Shown one piece after another: positions 27,372-37,083 of a stretch of 64,000 bases of DNA. Within the stretch, counting starts at the first letter, position 1. Every line of letters begins with the position of its first letter. A program made the translations under genes and the position numbers. The stretch is from Rhodococcus rhodochrous (GTDB taxonomy: Bacteria > Actinomycetota > Actinomycetes > Mycobacteriales > Mycobacteriaceae), in contig NZ_CP027557.1 in assembly GCF_014854695.1 (NCBI RefSeq), positions 3,720,001 to 3,784,000 of the forward strand. The letters run 5' to 3'. Under the pieces are notes generated by a model, which searched no databases, was not told the DNA's origin, and was given only the letters and a program-made list of their open reading frames with translations.

Positions 27372-28753
27372 GCCGCCCGAACACCGACACGACCCCGGTG
27401 CTCGACGAACTCGCCGGACAGTTGCCCGCCGACGCGCTGGTCACCGATCCCGACATCCTCGCCGGCTACCGGCAGGACCGTGCGCAGGACCCCGATGCCG
27501 CGGTTCCGCTCGCGCTCGTGCGCGCGACGTCCACCGCGGACGTGCAGGCGACACTGCGGTGGGCGAACGCCCACAGGGTGCCGGTGGTGCCCCGCGGTGC
27601 CGGCACGAGCCTGTCCGGCGGGTCCGGTGGGCTCGCCGACGGGATCGTGCTCAGCACCGAGAAGATGCGGGCGATCACCGTCGACACCGCGACCCGCACC
27701 GCCGTCGTCCAGCCCGGTCTGCTCAACGTCGAGGTGAAGCAGGCCGCGGCCGAACACGGACTCTGGTATCCACCGGATCCGTCGTCGTTCGAGATCTGCA
27801 CGATCGGCGGCAACGCGGCCACCAACGCCGGTGGGCTGTGCTGCGTGAAGTACGGGGTGACGACCGACTACGTGCTCGGACTCGAGGTGGTCCTCGCCGA
27901 CGGCACCGCGGTGCGGCTCGGTGGTCCGCGGGTCAAGGACGTCGCGGGCCTGTCGCTGACGAAGCTGTTCGTCGGCAGCGAAGGCACCCTCGGGGTCATC
28001 ACCGAGGTGACCCTGCGCCTCGTCCCACCGCCGCCACCGGCCTCCACGATGGTCGCGACCTTCGCCACCGTGCAGGCCGCCGCCGACGCGGTCGTCGCGA
28101 TCACCGCAGTCCTGCGACCGGCGATGCTAGAGTTCATGGACAGGGCGTCGATCGGGGCGGTGGAGGACATGCTGCGTATGGGACTCGACCGCACCACCGA
28201 GGCCATGCTCATCGCACGCTCCGACGCACCCGGCAGCGCCGCCGCGGAGGAGATCGAGATCATGGTGCGGGCCTGCCGCGAGGCCGGTGCCGACGATGTC
28301 TTCGCGACCGACGACCCCGAGGAGGGTGAGGCGTTCACCGTCGCCCGCCGCATGGCGATCCCGGCCGTCGAGCGCACCGGCAGCCTGTTGCTCGAGGACG
28401 TCGGGGTGCCGATCCCCGCACTGCCGGAACTGGTGCGCGGAATCGCCGATCTCGCAACCGAACACGACGTCACCGTCGCCGTGATCGCCCACGCCGGGGA
28501 CGGCAACACCCACCCGCTGATCGTCTACGACCCCGCCGACGAGGACATGACAGCGCGGGCGCAGATGGTCTTCGGGAAGATCATGGATCTCGCGATCGAA
28601 CTCGGCGGCACCATCACCGGTGAGCACGGTGTCGGCCGGCTCAAGAAGGCCTGGCTACCCGATCAGGTGGGACCGGACGTGATGGCCTTGACCGAGCGGA
28701 TCAAGGCCGCGCTCGACCCGAACGCGATCCTGAATCCCGGCGTGGTGATCTGA
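27368..28753 (+). CDS. FAD-linked oxidase (GlcD/D-lactate dehydrogenase family)
   Basis: 461-residue flavoenzyme of the VAO/PCMH fold that oxidises 2-hydroxy acids such as glycolate or D-lactate. VPVVPRGAGTSLSGGSGG is the PP-loop for FAD, IGGNAATNAGGLCCVKYG the second FAD contact, LFVGSEGTLGVITEVTL is diagnostic, and the C-terminal HAGDGNTHPLIVYD and GEHGVGRLKKAWL carry the metal/substrate residues. ATG 27368 overlaps the synthetase stop. With the upstream ligase it may oxidise and activate a hydroxy- or oxo-acid; substrate not deducible. Confidence 0.9.
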   Translation: MSRPNTDTTPVLDELAGQLPADALVTDPDILAGYRQDRAQDPDAAVPLALVRATSTADVQATLRWANAHRVPVVPRGAGTSLSGGSGGLADGIVLSTEKMRAITVDTATRTAVVQPGLLNVEVKQAAAEHGLWYPPDPSSFEICTIGGNAATNAGGLCCVKYGVTTDYVLGLEVVLADGTAVRLGGPRVKDVAGLSLTKLFVGSEGTLGVITEVTLRLVPPPPPASTMVATFATVQAAADAVVAITAVLRPAMLEFMDRASIGAVEDMLRMGLDRTTEAMLIARSDAPGSAAAEEIEIMVRACREAGADDVFATDDPEEGEAFTVARRMAIPAVERTGSLLLEDVGVPIPALPELVRGIADLATEHDVTVAVIAHAGDGNTHPLIVYDPADEDMTARAQMVFGKIMDLAIELGGTITGEHGVGRLKKAWLPDQVGPDVMALTERIKAALDPNAILNPGVVI

Positions 28754-28778
28754 TGACCCGCACCACATCGGCAGCGGT

Positions 28779-28784
28779 CATAAT
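28779..28784 (+). promoter_or_regulatory. Candidate -10 box with leaderless start
   Basis: CATAAT ends 6 bp before the GTG at 28791, the spacing expected for a leaderless transcript. No clear -35 hexamer is visible. Confidence 0.4.
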
Positions 28785-28790
28785 CGTCGC

Positions 28791-29351
28791 GTGAACACCC
28801 GTGTGCCCCCGTCGACGGCCGCCCTGCCGCTGCGCGAGACCAAGTACCGCGAGCTCGAACAGTATCCCGAGTTCGGCTCCGTCACGGCCTGGCTTCGCGA
28901 TGTCGTGTCGTCGATCGTGCCCAACGCCCGCATGAGCGAATGCGAGTACTGGTCCGTCGTGTGTCTTCCCACCGGGGAGCCGGACGACCCGCGGAAGCCG
29001 CTGGTCTCGGTGCACGCCGGCAATATGGCGGTCGCCGGGGTGTTCCTCGACCTCTCCGACGGGCAGCGGAGCCTCGCCGGCTACGTCCGCGTGTCGGGGC
29101 CCGAGTTGGAGAAGGCCTCGGGCTCGACCCGCGAGCAGCTCGCGGCGGACTCCCCCGACCTCTCCTTCGTCGACGAGGGCTCCGTGGTGTCCGTGGTGTG
29201 GAGTGACGAACCCGCCGCGCGGGAGCAGTTCGAGGCGCTGCCGTGGCGGGCCCCGGCGCGGGCGCTCGTGACGGAACTGATGCGTGGCGGCCGCAACTGC
29301 TGGGCCGACGATCACTGCCGGCAGATCGCCCGGTTCGCGTACGACGACTGA
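28791..29351 (+). CDS. Conserved hypothetical protein
   Basis: 186-residue soluble protein with no family recognised. It begins LPLRETKYRELEQYPEFGSVTAWLRDVVSSIVPNARMSECEYWSVVCLPTG and continues as alternating beta and helical segments; the C-terminus GGRNCWADDHCRQIARFAYDD contains a Cys-x6-Cys-like pair. There is no signal peptide or membrane segment. The GTG at 28791 follows a -10-like box closely. It lies between the FAD-oxidase operon and lhr, reading in the same direction, 51 bp before lhr. Codon use is like its neighbours, so it is a real gene. Confidence 0.75.
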   Translation: MNTRVPPSTAALPLRETKYRELEQYPEFGSVTAWLRDVVSSIVPNARMSECEYWSVVCLPTGEPDDPRKPLVSVHAGNMAVAGVFLDLSDGQRSLAGYVRVSGPELEKASGSTREQLAADSPDLSFVDEGSVVSVVWSDEPAAREQFEALPWRAPARALVTELMRGGRNCWADDHCRQIARFAYDD

Positions 29352-29402
29352 GCGGGTTCACGTGCGGCGACTGAGTGTGTCGGTCGGCGGGTAGACGATG
29401 GG

Positions 29403-32400
29403 ATGGTGACCGACATCCTCGATCGTTTCTCCGCGCCGACCCGGGCGTGGTTCGCCGGGGCGTTCGAGTCCCCGACCCCGGCCCAGCTCGGCGCGTGGGA
29501 TTCGATCTCCTCGGGAGCCCACACGCTCGTCGTCGCCCCCACCGGCTCGGGCAAGACCCTGTCGGCATTCCTGTGGTCGCTCGACCGGCTCTCGTCCACC
29601 CCGGCCGACGAGCACGCAGCGCGCGAGCACCGCACCCGCGTCCTGTACGTCTCGCCGCTCAAGGCCCTCGCCGTCGACGTCGAGCGCAATCTGCGGTCTC
29701 CGCTCGTGGGCATCACGCAGACCGCGAAACGGCTCGGTCTGACGCCGCCCGACATCACCGTCGGTGTGCGTTCCGGCGACACCTCCCAGGCCGATCGTCG
29801 CGCCCTGGCGCGCACGCCACCGGACATCCTCATCACGACGCCCGAGTCGCTCTTCCTCATGCTCACCTCGTCCGCGCGGGAGAACCTCGTCGGTGTCGAG
29901 ACGGTGATCGTCGACGAGGTCCACGCGGTGGCGGGGACGAAACGCGGGGCGCACCTCGCGCTGTCGCTCGAGCGTCTCGACCAGCTCCTGCGCGCGCCGG
30001 CCCAACGCATCGGGTTGTCGGCCACCGTGCGACCGCACGAGGAGGTCGGCCGGTTCCTCGCCGGTTCCGCCCCCATCCGGATCGTCGCGCCGCCCTCGGC
30101 GAAGACGTGGGATCTCGCGGTGCGCGTACCGGTCGAGGACATGACCGAACTCGGGGTCTCCGAGCCCGACGAGGAATCGTTCTCTCCCACACCGCAGGCC
30201 GGATCGATCTGGCCGCACGTCGAGGAGCAGATCGTCGATCTCATCACCGAGCACCGGTCGACGATCGTGTTCGCCAATTCGCGGCGACTGTCCGAACGTC
30301 TCACCGCCCGGCTCAACGAGATCCATGCCGAACGTCTCGGCGAGGAGGTGGACCGCGACGGCGCACCGCCTTCGCAACTCGGATCGCCCACCGAGACCAC
30401 CGCCGGCGCTGCACCCGTGCTCGCCCGCGCCCACCACGGGTCGGTGAGCAAGGACCAGCGCGCCCTGATCGAGGACGACCTCAAGTCGGGCCGGTTGCGG
30501 TGTGTGGTGGCGACGTCGAGTCTCGAACTCGGCATCGACATGGGTGCGGTCGATCTCGTGATCCAGGTCGAGGCTCCGCCCTCGGTGGCCAGCGGTCTGC
30601 AACGCGTCGGCCGCGCCGGGCACCAGGTGGGCGAGACCTCACGCGGCGTGCTGTTCCCCAAGCACCGCACCGATCTCGTGCACTGCGCGGTGACCGTCGA
30701 GCGGATGGTCGAGGGGCACATCGAAGCGCTGCAGGTCCCGGCGAATCCGCTGGACGTGCTCGCCCAGCAGACGGTCGCGGCAACGGCCCTCGAGCCCGTC
30801 GACGTCGACGACTGGTTCGACACGGTGCGGCGCAGCGGATCGTTCGCGACGCTCTCCCGCGGCGTCTACGAATCCGTCCTCGACCTGCTCGCCGGTCGCT
30901 ATCCGTCCGACGAGTTCGCCGAGCTCCGCCCCCGGGTGGTGTGGGACCGCACGGCCGGCACCCTCACCGGCAGGCCCGGCGCCCAGCGACTCGCGGTCAC
31001 CTCCGGCGGCACGATCCCCGACCGCGGCCTGTTCACCGTGTACATGGTCGGCGAGAAGAACACGCGGGTGGGCGAACTCGACGAGGAGATGGTCTACGAG
31101 TCGCGGGTGGGCGACGTCTTCGCGCTCGGTGCCACCAGCTGGCGGATCGAGGAGATCACCTTCGACCGGGTGCTGGTCTCCCCCGCCTACGGCCGGCCCG
31201 GCCGGTTGCCCTTCTGGCACGGCGACAGTCAGGGTCGACCCGCCGAACTCGGTGCCGCGCTCGGTGCATTCCTGCGCGAGATGGGGCACGCCTCACCGGA
31301 GGACGCCGAGACCCGCTGCCGCAAGGGCGGTCTCGACGACTACGCGACCGGCAATCTCATCCGCCTGCTCGACGAGCAGCGCACCGCCACCGGGCACCTG
31401 CCCACCGACCGCACGCTCGTCGTCGAACGGTTCCGCGACGAACTCGGCGACTGGCGGCTGGTGCTGCACTCGCCGTTCGGGTTGCGGGTGCACGCACCGT
31501 GGGCGCTCGCGGTGGGCGCGCGACTGCTCGAACGCTACGGCGTCGAATCGCACCCCACGCCCTCGGACGACGGCATCATCGTCCGGTTGCCCGACACCGA
31601 CGACGCCCCGCCCGGCTCGGAGATCTTCGTCTTCGACACCGAGGAGATCGACGACATCGTCACCGAACAGGTCGGCGGCTCGGCGTTGTTCGCGTCCCGT
31701 TTCCGGGAGTGCGCGGCGCGGGCCCTGCTCCTGCCCCGCCGCAATCCGGGCAAGCGCGCCCCGTTGTGGCAGCAGCGTCAACGATCGGCGCAGCTGCTCG
31801 ACGTCGCTCGCCGCTATCCCGACTTCCCCATCCTGCTCGAGACGGTGCGCGAGTGCCTGCAGGACGTCTACGACCTGCCTGCTCTGCGCGACCTGCTCGG
31901 CAGCATCGCCCAGCGCAGGATCCGGCTGGTGGAGGTCGAGACCCCCACGGCCTCACCGTTCGCGACGTCGCTGCTGTTCTCCTATGTGGGCGAGTTCCTG
32001 TACGAGGGCGACAGCCCGCTCGCCGAACGTCGGGCGGCGGCACTGTCGCTCGACTCGACGCTGCTCGCCGAACTCCTCGGCCGGGTCGAGCTGCGCGAAC
32101 TGCTCGACGCCGACGTCATCACCGAGGCCGAGCACGAACTGCAACGCCTGACCCCACAGCGACGCGCACGCGACGCCGAGGGCGTCGCCGATCTGCTGCG
32201 TCTGCTCGGTCCGCTCACCGACGCCGAGCTGCGCGAGCGCACCACCGACGACCCGACGTCCTGGATCGAGGATCTCGAAGCGCAACGACGCGCACTGCGT
32301 GTCTCGTACGCGGGGGAACACCGGTGGGCGGCGATCGAGGACGCCTCACGTCTGCGCGACGCGCTGGGCGTGCCCCTGCCGATCGGGGTCCCGACGGTGT

Positions 32401-33965
32401 TCGTCGAACCGGTCCCCGACCCGCTCGGCGATCTGATCGCCCGGCACGCCCGCACCCACGGCCCGTTCACCACCGCGCAGGCCGCCGCCCGGTTCGGACT
32501 GGGCACGGCGGTCGTCGAATCCGTCCTCGGCCGGCTCGCGTCCGAGAAGCGCGTCACGGCAGGCGAATTCCGTCCGGGTGCGAGCGGATCGGAATGGTGC
32601 GACACGGAGGTGCTCCGAAGGCTGCGGCGCCGGTCGCTCGCCGCCGCCCGGCAGGACGTCGAACCCGTCAGCACCACGACCCTCGGACGATTCCTGCCCG
32701 ACTGGCACCACCTCGGCACCGGCCCGGGCACGAGCGCGCTCTACGGCATCGACGGTGTCCTCACCGTCGTCGAACAACTCGCCGGGGTACCAGTGCCCGC
32801 GAGCGCCCTCGAACCGCTGATCCTCGCTCCCCGCGTGCGCGACTACACCCCGACGATGCTCGACGAACTCACCACGACCGGCGAGGTCCTGTGGTCGGGC
32901 GCCGGATCCATCTCCGGGAAGGACGGCTGGGTGGCGCTGCATCCGGCCGATCTGGCTCCGGTGAGTCTGGCCCCGGTCGACGACATCGAGCTCGGACCGG
33001 TGCACCGGGCGATCCTCGACTCGCTCTCGGGCGGCGGCGCGTACTTCTTCCGGCAACTCGTCGACGCCGTCACCGCCCTCCACACCACGGCGAGCGACAC
33101 GACGGTCGCCGACGCCCTGTGGGAGCTGGTGTGGAGCGGGCACGTCGCGGGCGACACCCTCGCCCCGCTGCGCGCCCTGATCGGCGACACCTCCCGCGCC
33201 AAGCCCGCCCACCGCACCCCGCGCCGGGCACCGCGCGCCCGGATGTACCGGGCCCGGCCCACGCTGCCGAGCCGCACCGGGCCACCGACCGTCAGCGGCC
33301 GATGGTCGATACTGCCCGCACGCGAGACCGACGCGACGGTCCGCGCGCACACCACCGCCGAACTGCTGCTCGAGCGGTACGGCGTGGTCACCCGCGGTGT
33401 CGTCGTCGGTGAGGGCGTGCCCGGTGGTTTCGCGACGATGTACAAGGTGCTCAGCCGGTTCGAGGAGACGGGCCGGTGCCGGCGCGGCTATTTCGTCGAT
33501 TCGCTGGGCGGAGCGCAGTTCTCGACGCCGTCGGTCGTCGACCGTCTGCGGTCGTTCTCGGATTCGATCGAGGGCCGGCACTCGGAAACCGCGGCCGTCA
33601 CCCTCGCGGCGTGCGATCCCGCCAACCCGTACGGTGCGGCACTGCCGTGGCCGAAGTCGTCGGCCGACGACGACGCGCCGCGGCACCGGCCGGGCCGCAA
33701 GGCCGGTGGACTCGTGGTGCTCGTCGACGGGACGCTCGTGCTGTTCGTCGAACGCGGCGGACGCACGCTGCTCACCTTCGACGACGATCCGGGCCGGTTG
33801 CGCAGTGCATGTGCGTCGCTCGCCGCGACCGTCAAACGGGGAGGTGTCGACAAGATCGTCGTCGAGAAGGTCGACGGTGAGACGATCCACGGGCACGAGT
33901 TCGCCGGATATCTTGCCGAAGCGGGATTCTCGGCGACGCCGCGCGGCTACCGGCTGAGGTTCTGA
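29403..33965 (+). CDS. lhr: Large helicase-related protein Lhr
   Basis: 1520-residue SF2 DNA helicase, close to mycobacterial Lhr (about 1500). Walker A APTGSGKT sits at residues 45-52, the DEVH box at 171-174, and motif III as GLSATV; motif VI is QRVGRAGHQ. After the two RecA lobes come a winged helix and the Lhr core, then a large C-terminal region (beyond about 860) that in mycobacterial Lhr forms extra winged-helix/beta-barrel modules needed for oligomerisation. Mycobacterial Lhr is a 3'-5' translocase induced by DNA damage. The next gene, nei2, is 1 bp downstream, so helicase and glycosylase are made together. Confidence 0.96.
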   Translation: MVTDILDRFSAPTRAWFAGAFESPTPAQLGAWDSISSGAHTLVVAPTGSGKTLSAFLWSLDRLSSTPADEHAAREHRTRVLYVSPLKALAVDVERNLRSPLVGITQTAKRLGLTPPDITVGVRSGDTSQADRRALARTPPDILITTPESLFLMLTSSARENLVGVETVIVDEVHAVAGTKRGAHLALSLERLDQLLRAPAQRIGLSATVRPHEEVGRFLAGSAPIRIVAPPSAKTWDLAVRVPVEDMTELGVSEPDEESFSPTPQAGSIWPHVEEQIVDLITEHRSTIVFANSRRLSERLTARLNEIHAERLGEEVDRDGAPPSQLGSPTETTAGAAPVLARAHHGSVSKDQRALIEDDLKSGRLRCVVATSSLELGIDMGAVDLVIQVEAPPSVASGLQRVGRAGHQVGETSRGVLFPKHRTDLVHCAVTVERMVEGHIEALQVPANPLDVLAQQTVAATALEPVDVDDWFDTVRRSGSFATLSRGVYESVLDLLAGRYPSDEFAELRPRVVWDRTAGTLTGRPGAQRLAVTSGGTIPDRGLFTVYMVGEKNTRVGELDEEMVYESRVGDVFALGATSWRIEEITFDRVLVSPAYGRPGRLPFWHGDSQGRPAELGAALGAFLREMGHASPEDAETRCRKGGLDDYATGNLIRLLDEQRTATGHLPTDRTLVVERFRDELGDWRLVLHSPFGLRVHAPWALAVGARLLERYGVESHPTPSDDGIIVRLPDTDDAPPGSEIFVFDTEEIDDIVTEQVGGSALFASRFRECAARALLLPRRNPGKRAPLWQQRQRSAQLLDVARRYPDFPILLETVRECLQDVYDLPALRDLLGSIAQRRIRLVEVETPTASPFATSLLFSYVGEFLYEGDSPLAERRAAALSLDSTLLAELLGRVELRELLDADVITEAEHELQRLTPQRRARDAEGVADLLRLLGPLTDAELRERTTDDPTSWIEDLEAQRRALRVSYAGEHRWAAIEDASRLRDALGVPLPIGVPTVFVEPVPDPLGDLIARHARTHGPFTTAQAAARFGLGTAVVESVLGRLASEKRVTAGEFRPGASGSEWCDTEVLRRLRRRSLAAARQDVEPVSTTTLGRFLPDWHHLGTGPGTSALYGIDGVLTVVEQLAGVPVPASALEPLILAPRVRDYTPTMLDELTTTGEVLWSGAGSISGKDGWVALHPADLAPVSLAPVDDIELGPVHRAILDSLSGGGAYFFRQLVDAVTALHTTASDTTVADALWELVWSGHVAGDTLAPLRALIGDTSRAKPAHRTPRRAPRARMYRARPTLPSRTGPPTVSGRWSILPARETDATVRAHTTAELLLERYGVVTRGVVVGEGVPGGFATMYKVLSRFEETGRCRRGYFVDSLGGAQFSTPSVVDRLRSFSDSIEGRHSETAAVTLAACDPANPYGAALPWPKSSADDDAPRHRPGRKAGGLVVLVDGTLVLFVERGGRTLLTFDDDPGRLRSACASLAATVKRGGVDKIVVEKVDGETIHGHEFAGYLAEAGFSATPRGYRLRF

Positions 33966-33966
33966 C

Positions 33967-34767
33967 GTGCCCGAGGGAGACACCGTGTTCCGCGCCGCGC
34001 ACCGCCTCCGAACGGCACTGGAGGGAAAGGTGCTCACCGAGACGGACTTCCGCGTGCCGCGTTTCGCCACCGCCGATTTCACCGGGTGCACGGTCGACGA
34101 AGTGGTCTCGCGGGGCAAGCACCTGCTCGTCCGCGTGGCCGACGTCTCGATCCATTCGCACCTGAAGATGGAAGGCGAATGGCACGTCTACCCGCGCGGA
34201 ACACGGTGGCGCAAGCCCGGATACAAGGCGCGTATCGTGCTCGGCACCGAGGACGTGCAGGCGGTGGGTTTCGAAGTCGGCATCGTCGAGGTGCTCGCCC
34301 GCGATCGGGAGGACGACGCCGTGGGCCATCTCGGGCCGGATCTGCTCGGTCCCGATTGGGATCCCGAGCGTGCGGCGGTGAATCTCGTGCGCGACCCGGA
34401 CCGCCCGATCGGGGTGGCCCTGCTCGATCAGCGCATCATGGCCGGCGTCGGGAACGTGTACCGCTCCGAACTGTGCTTCCTGAGGGGCGTCGATCCGTGG
34501 ACGCCGGTCGCGCAGGCCGGGGATCCCGCGGCGTGGGTCGACCTCGCGCATCGGTTGCTGGTCGCGAACCGTGACAGGACGACCCGTATCACCACCGGCG
34601 ACCGCCGTCCGGGCCGCAATCTGTGGGTGTACGGGCGTCGCGGGAAGCCGTGCAGACGCTGCCGGACTCCGATCCGGTTCGGCGAGATCGGCACCGCGAC
34701 CGATCCCGAACGGGTGGTCTACCGGTGCCCGCGATGTCAGCCGCGCCCGGAAGGACCCCCGGCCTGA
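33967..34767 (+). CDS. nei2: Formamidopyrimidine/endonuclease VIII-type DNA glycosylase Nei2
   Basis: 266-residue bifunctional glycosylase for oxidised bases. PEGDTVFRAAHRL is the catalytic N-terminus (Pro2, Glu3 once Met1 is removed), the helix-two-turn-helix region is LLDQRIMAGVGNVYRSELCFLRGVDPWTP, and a zinc finger closes the protein (CRRCRTPIRFG, CPRCQ). GTG 33967 is 1 bp after lhr. Its 3' end overlaps the convergent TetR gene by about 30 bp. In M. tuberculosis the same lhr-nei2 pair occurs (Rv3296-Rv3297). Confidence 0.94.
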   Translation: MPEGDTVFRAAHRLRTALEGKVLTETDFRVPRFATADFTGCTVDEVVSRGKHLLVRVADVSIHSHLKMEGEWHVYPRGTRWRKPGYKARIVLGTEDVQAVGFEVGIVEVLARDREDDAVGHLGPDLLGPDWDPERAAVNLVRDPDRPIGVALLDQRIMAGVGNVYRSELCFLRGVDPWTPVAQAGDPAAWVDLAHRLLVANRDRTTRITTGDRRPGRNLWVYGRRGKPCRRCRTPIRFGEIGTATDPERVVYRCPRCQPRPEGPPA

Positions 34768-35378
34768 TCGCCCTGCAGGCACGCCGCCCTGCCGGCGTCC
34801 TCGACGAGCGCGACGCAGTGCCGGACGAGGGTCTCTCGCGAGACCGCGAGGTCGCCTTCGAGATACCCCATGAACAGGCTGGTGAGGGCGCCGACGACAC
34901 CCACGGCCACCATGTGGCGCTCCCCCTCGTCGCCGCGCGGCGGCAGTTGGTCGCGGACCAGCGCGACGAAGGCCGGCGCGAGTTCGATACCGCGCCGACT
35001 GATTGCGGGTTCGCGCAACGGAGCGAGGAGGAGCACGCGTCCCTTCGCAGGATCGTCGACCATGAGCTCGACGAACGCCCGCACCGCGGCCTCGGCCCGG
35101 CCGAGGGTGGGCGCGGACAGGACCGCCTCGGTCAGCGCGTCGCGGGCGCGGTCGGCGACGTGGGCGTAGACCTCGCGGACGAAGGTGTCGCGGTCGGTGA
35201 AGCTCTCGTAGAAGTACCGTTCGGTGAGTTCGGCGGCCCGGCACACGGCCCGGACGTTCGCCGCCGCGCCGTCGGGGGCTCCGAGCAGGTCGACGCCCAC
35301 CGTGAGGAGGCGTTCCCTGCGCAGCCGACGGCGTTCGTCGATGCCGACGCCCGCCCAGCTGCGGCGCGTGGTGTCCAC
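34737..35378 (-). CDS. TetR-family transcriptional regulator
   Basis: 213-residue regulator, divergent from a DUF2236 gene that it probably controls. The N-terminal helix-turn-helix spans about residues 17-63 (ERLLTVGVDLLGAPDGAAANVRAVCRAAELTERYFYESFTDRDTFV). The GTG at 35378 with GGGAAG upstream is preferred to ATG 35405, because the latter would put the divergent promoter (TTGACT 35396) inside this gene; the longer form would have 222 residues. The C-terminal ligand domain is generic. Corresponds in position to Rv3295. Confidence 0.85.
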   Translation of the reverse strand: MDTTRRSWAGVGIDERRRLRRERLLTVGVDLLGAPDGAAANVRAVCRAAELTERYFYESFTDRDTFVREVYAHVADRARDALTEAVLSAPTLGRAEAAVRAFVELMVDDPAKGRVLLLAPLREPAISRRGIELAPAFVALVRDQLPPRGDEGERHMVAVGVVGALTSLFMGYLEGDLAVSRETLVRHCVALVEDAGRAACLQGDQAGGPSGRG

Positions 35379-35395
35379 CCTGTCGCTTCCCGTCG

Positions 35396-35424
35396 TTGAC
35401 TGCATGCCCGCCGAATCCTACTCT
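35396..35424 (+). promoter_or_regulatory. Sigma-A-type promoter of the DUF2236 gene
   Basis: TTGACT (35396-35401) and TACTCT (35419-35424) are spaced by exactly 17 bp. The ATG at 35431 begins 6 bp after the -10 box, indicating a leaderless mRNA. The dyad CTGAC (35423-35427)/GTCAG (35438-35442) overlaps the -10 and start and is a candidate site for the divergent TetR regulator. Confidence 0.65.
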
Positions 35425-35430
35425 GACAAC

Positions 35431-36456
35431 ATGCGTAGTCAGGGTTCCGTCGGGCCGGACACCGCCGAGTCGTCGCACTTCGCGGCACCGCGCCCTGCAC
35501 GGCCGGAACCACCGGAACCCCTGGGTCCCGATTCGCTGACCTGGCGGTATTTCGGCGGGTGGCGCGGCATGCTCTTCGGGCCGTGGGCCGGATCGATGCA
35601 GAACATGCATCCCGGCCTCGGCGCCGGGGTCGAGGAACACTCGCAGTTCTTCGACGAACGCTGGGAACGGCTCTACCGATCGCTGTACCCGATCTACGGC
35701 GTCGTCTTCGACGGACCCCGCGCCCCGGAGACCGCAGCGAAGGTACGCGGCTACCACAACACCATCAAAGGCCTCGACAAGAAGGGCCGCAGGTACCACG
35801 CGCTCGATCCCGACACCTTCTACTGGGCGCACGCGACCTTCTTCTACAGCCTCGTCGTCTCCATCGAGTGGTTCGACGGCCCGCTCACCCTCGAACAGAA
35901 GCACCGCCTGTTCGACGAGCACGTGCAGTGGTACCGGCTGTACGGCATGCCGATGCACTCGGTCCCCGCATCCTGGGAGGACTTCCTCGAGTACTGGGAC
36001 CACATGTGCCGCACCGTGCTCGAGGACAACAAGGCCACTCGCGACGTGCTCGACCTGTCGAATCTCGACCGCCCGCCCTTCCTGCGGTGGTTCCCCGAAG
36101 GGGTCTGGAAACTGATCCGCCCACCGGTGACGGCCGGTTTCCTGTGGCTCACCGTCGGGCTGTACGACCCACCGGTACGCGAGCTGCTCGGCTACCGGTG
36201 GAGCCGACCGGAGGCGGCACTGCACGCTCTCGTCGGTCGCGCGATCGGACTGGGCACGAAACTCGTGCCGTGGCGGTACCGCTACCACCCGCGGGCGCGG
36301 GCCGGCTGGGACCGCGCGTTCGGGCGGATCCCGGCCGATACGGGCCTGCTCGAGACACCGGCGCGCAATCTGCCGCCCCTCGACCGCCGCGATTCACCGA
36401 TGCACTACAGCCCGAAGGTGACGACTCGCCACCGCCCCACCACCGATTCATCCTGA
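35431..36456 (+). CDS. DUF2236 (MpaB/latex-clearing-type) oxygenase-like protein
   Basis: 341-residue protein of the DUF2236 family, which includes the haem-containing rubber oxygenase Lcp and fungal MpaB. WRYFGGWRGMLFGPWAGSMQNMHPGLGAGVEEHSQF is the conserved N-terminal block; VRGYHNTIKGLDKKGRRYHALDPDTFYWAHATFFYS contains the likely haem-ligand histidines. No signal peptide, unlike secreted Lcp. The ATG at 35431 is set by the promoter spacing; an in-frame ATG at 35404 would start within the promoter. A TetR regulator diverges from it. Substrate unknown. Confidence 0.85.
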   Translation: MRSQGSVGPDTAESSHFAAPRPARPEPPEPLGPDSLTWRYFGGWRGMLFGPWAGSMQNMHPGLGAGVEEHSQFFDERWERLYRSLYPIYGVVFDGPRAPETAAKVRGYHNTIKGLDKKGRRYHALDPDTFYWAHATFFYSLVVSIEWFDGPLTLEQKHRLFDEHVQWYRLYGMPMHSVPASWEDFLEYWDHMCRTVLEDNKATRDVLDLSNLDRPPFLRWFPEGVWKLIRPPVTAGFLWLTVGLYDPPVRELLGYRWSRPEAALHALVGRAIGLGTKLVPWRYRYHPRARAGWDRAFGRIPADTGLLETPARNLPPLDRRDSPMHYSPKVTTRHRPTTDSS

Positions 36457-36509
36457 CGCGTCCTGCCGGTCGGCGCCTCGCCGAGGGTGTTCTGTGTCAC
36501 GCTATCGAG

Positions 36510-37031
36510 GTGTCCACGCCCTCGTACCTGTTGTCTCGACGGCGCCGTCCCCTGCCGCCGAGTTCGGCGGCCTCCCGTATCAGTGCGTACGTCTACGGCA
36601 ACATCCTGGTGCTGGCCGCGCTCGTCCCCATCACGACGTCCCCCGAGTACATCGGGATCGCGATCGTGGTCGGCACTGCGCTCTCGACGTTCATCGCCCA
36701 TGTCTTTGCGGAGTCGGTCGCCCAATCCGTTCGTTCGGGTGAACAACTCTCGCGTAGCGAACGCATCGAGGAACTCCGCGACTCCGTTCCCATCCTGTCG
36801 TCGGCGGTGTTGCCCTGTCTCGTGCTCGCCACGGCCTGGATCGGCTGGCTCGAACCCCGTACGGCCCACATCCTCGCCGAGGTCGCCGTGCTGATCCGTA
36901 TCGGCTCGACCGTGTTCGTCGTGCGCCGGTTGCAGAACCGCAGACCGAATCACCGGACCGTGATAGCCGCGGTGGGAGTGGCTCTGATCGCGACGATCGT
37001 GGTCGTCGTGAAGGTCGTGCTCACGCACTGA
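36510..37031 (+). CDS. Small polytopic membrane protein, unknown
   Basis: 173-residue protein with about five hydrophobic segments (near residues 24-44, 50-68, 92-112, 119-139 and 150-170), a basic N-terminus (LLSRRRRPLPP) and basic loops. No family is recognised. The GTG at 36510 was chosen as the first reasonable start after a TATCGA-like -10 box; another start slightly downstream cannot be excluded. It follows the DUF2236 gene on the same strand (53-bp gap) and converges on glpD. Confidence 0.65.
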   Translation: MSTPSYLLSRRRRPLPPSSAASRISAYVYGNILVLAALVPITTSPEYIGIAIVVGTALSTFIAHVFAESVAQSVRSGEQLSRSERIEELRDSVPILSSAVLPCLVLATAWIGWLEPRTAHILAEVAVLIRIGSTVFVVRRLQNRRPNHRTVIAAVGVALIATIVVVVKVVLTH

Positions 37032-37083
37032 CCACCGTGGAAGCGGTGCCCACGCACCGAGCCCCGTCAGGCGCCGCCCGCGG

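Noticed and set aside
29375-33412. A second long plus-strand frame overlapping lhr
   Set aside because: Arg/Pro-rich out-of-frame reading; lhr in the other frame contains all helicase motifs from start to end, so no frameshift is needed.
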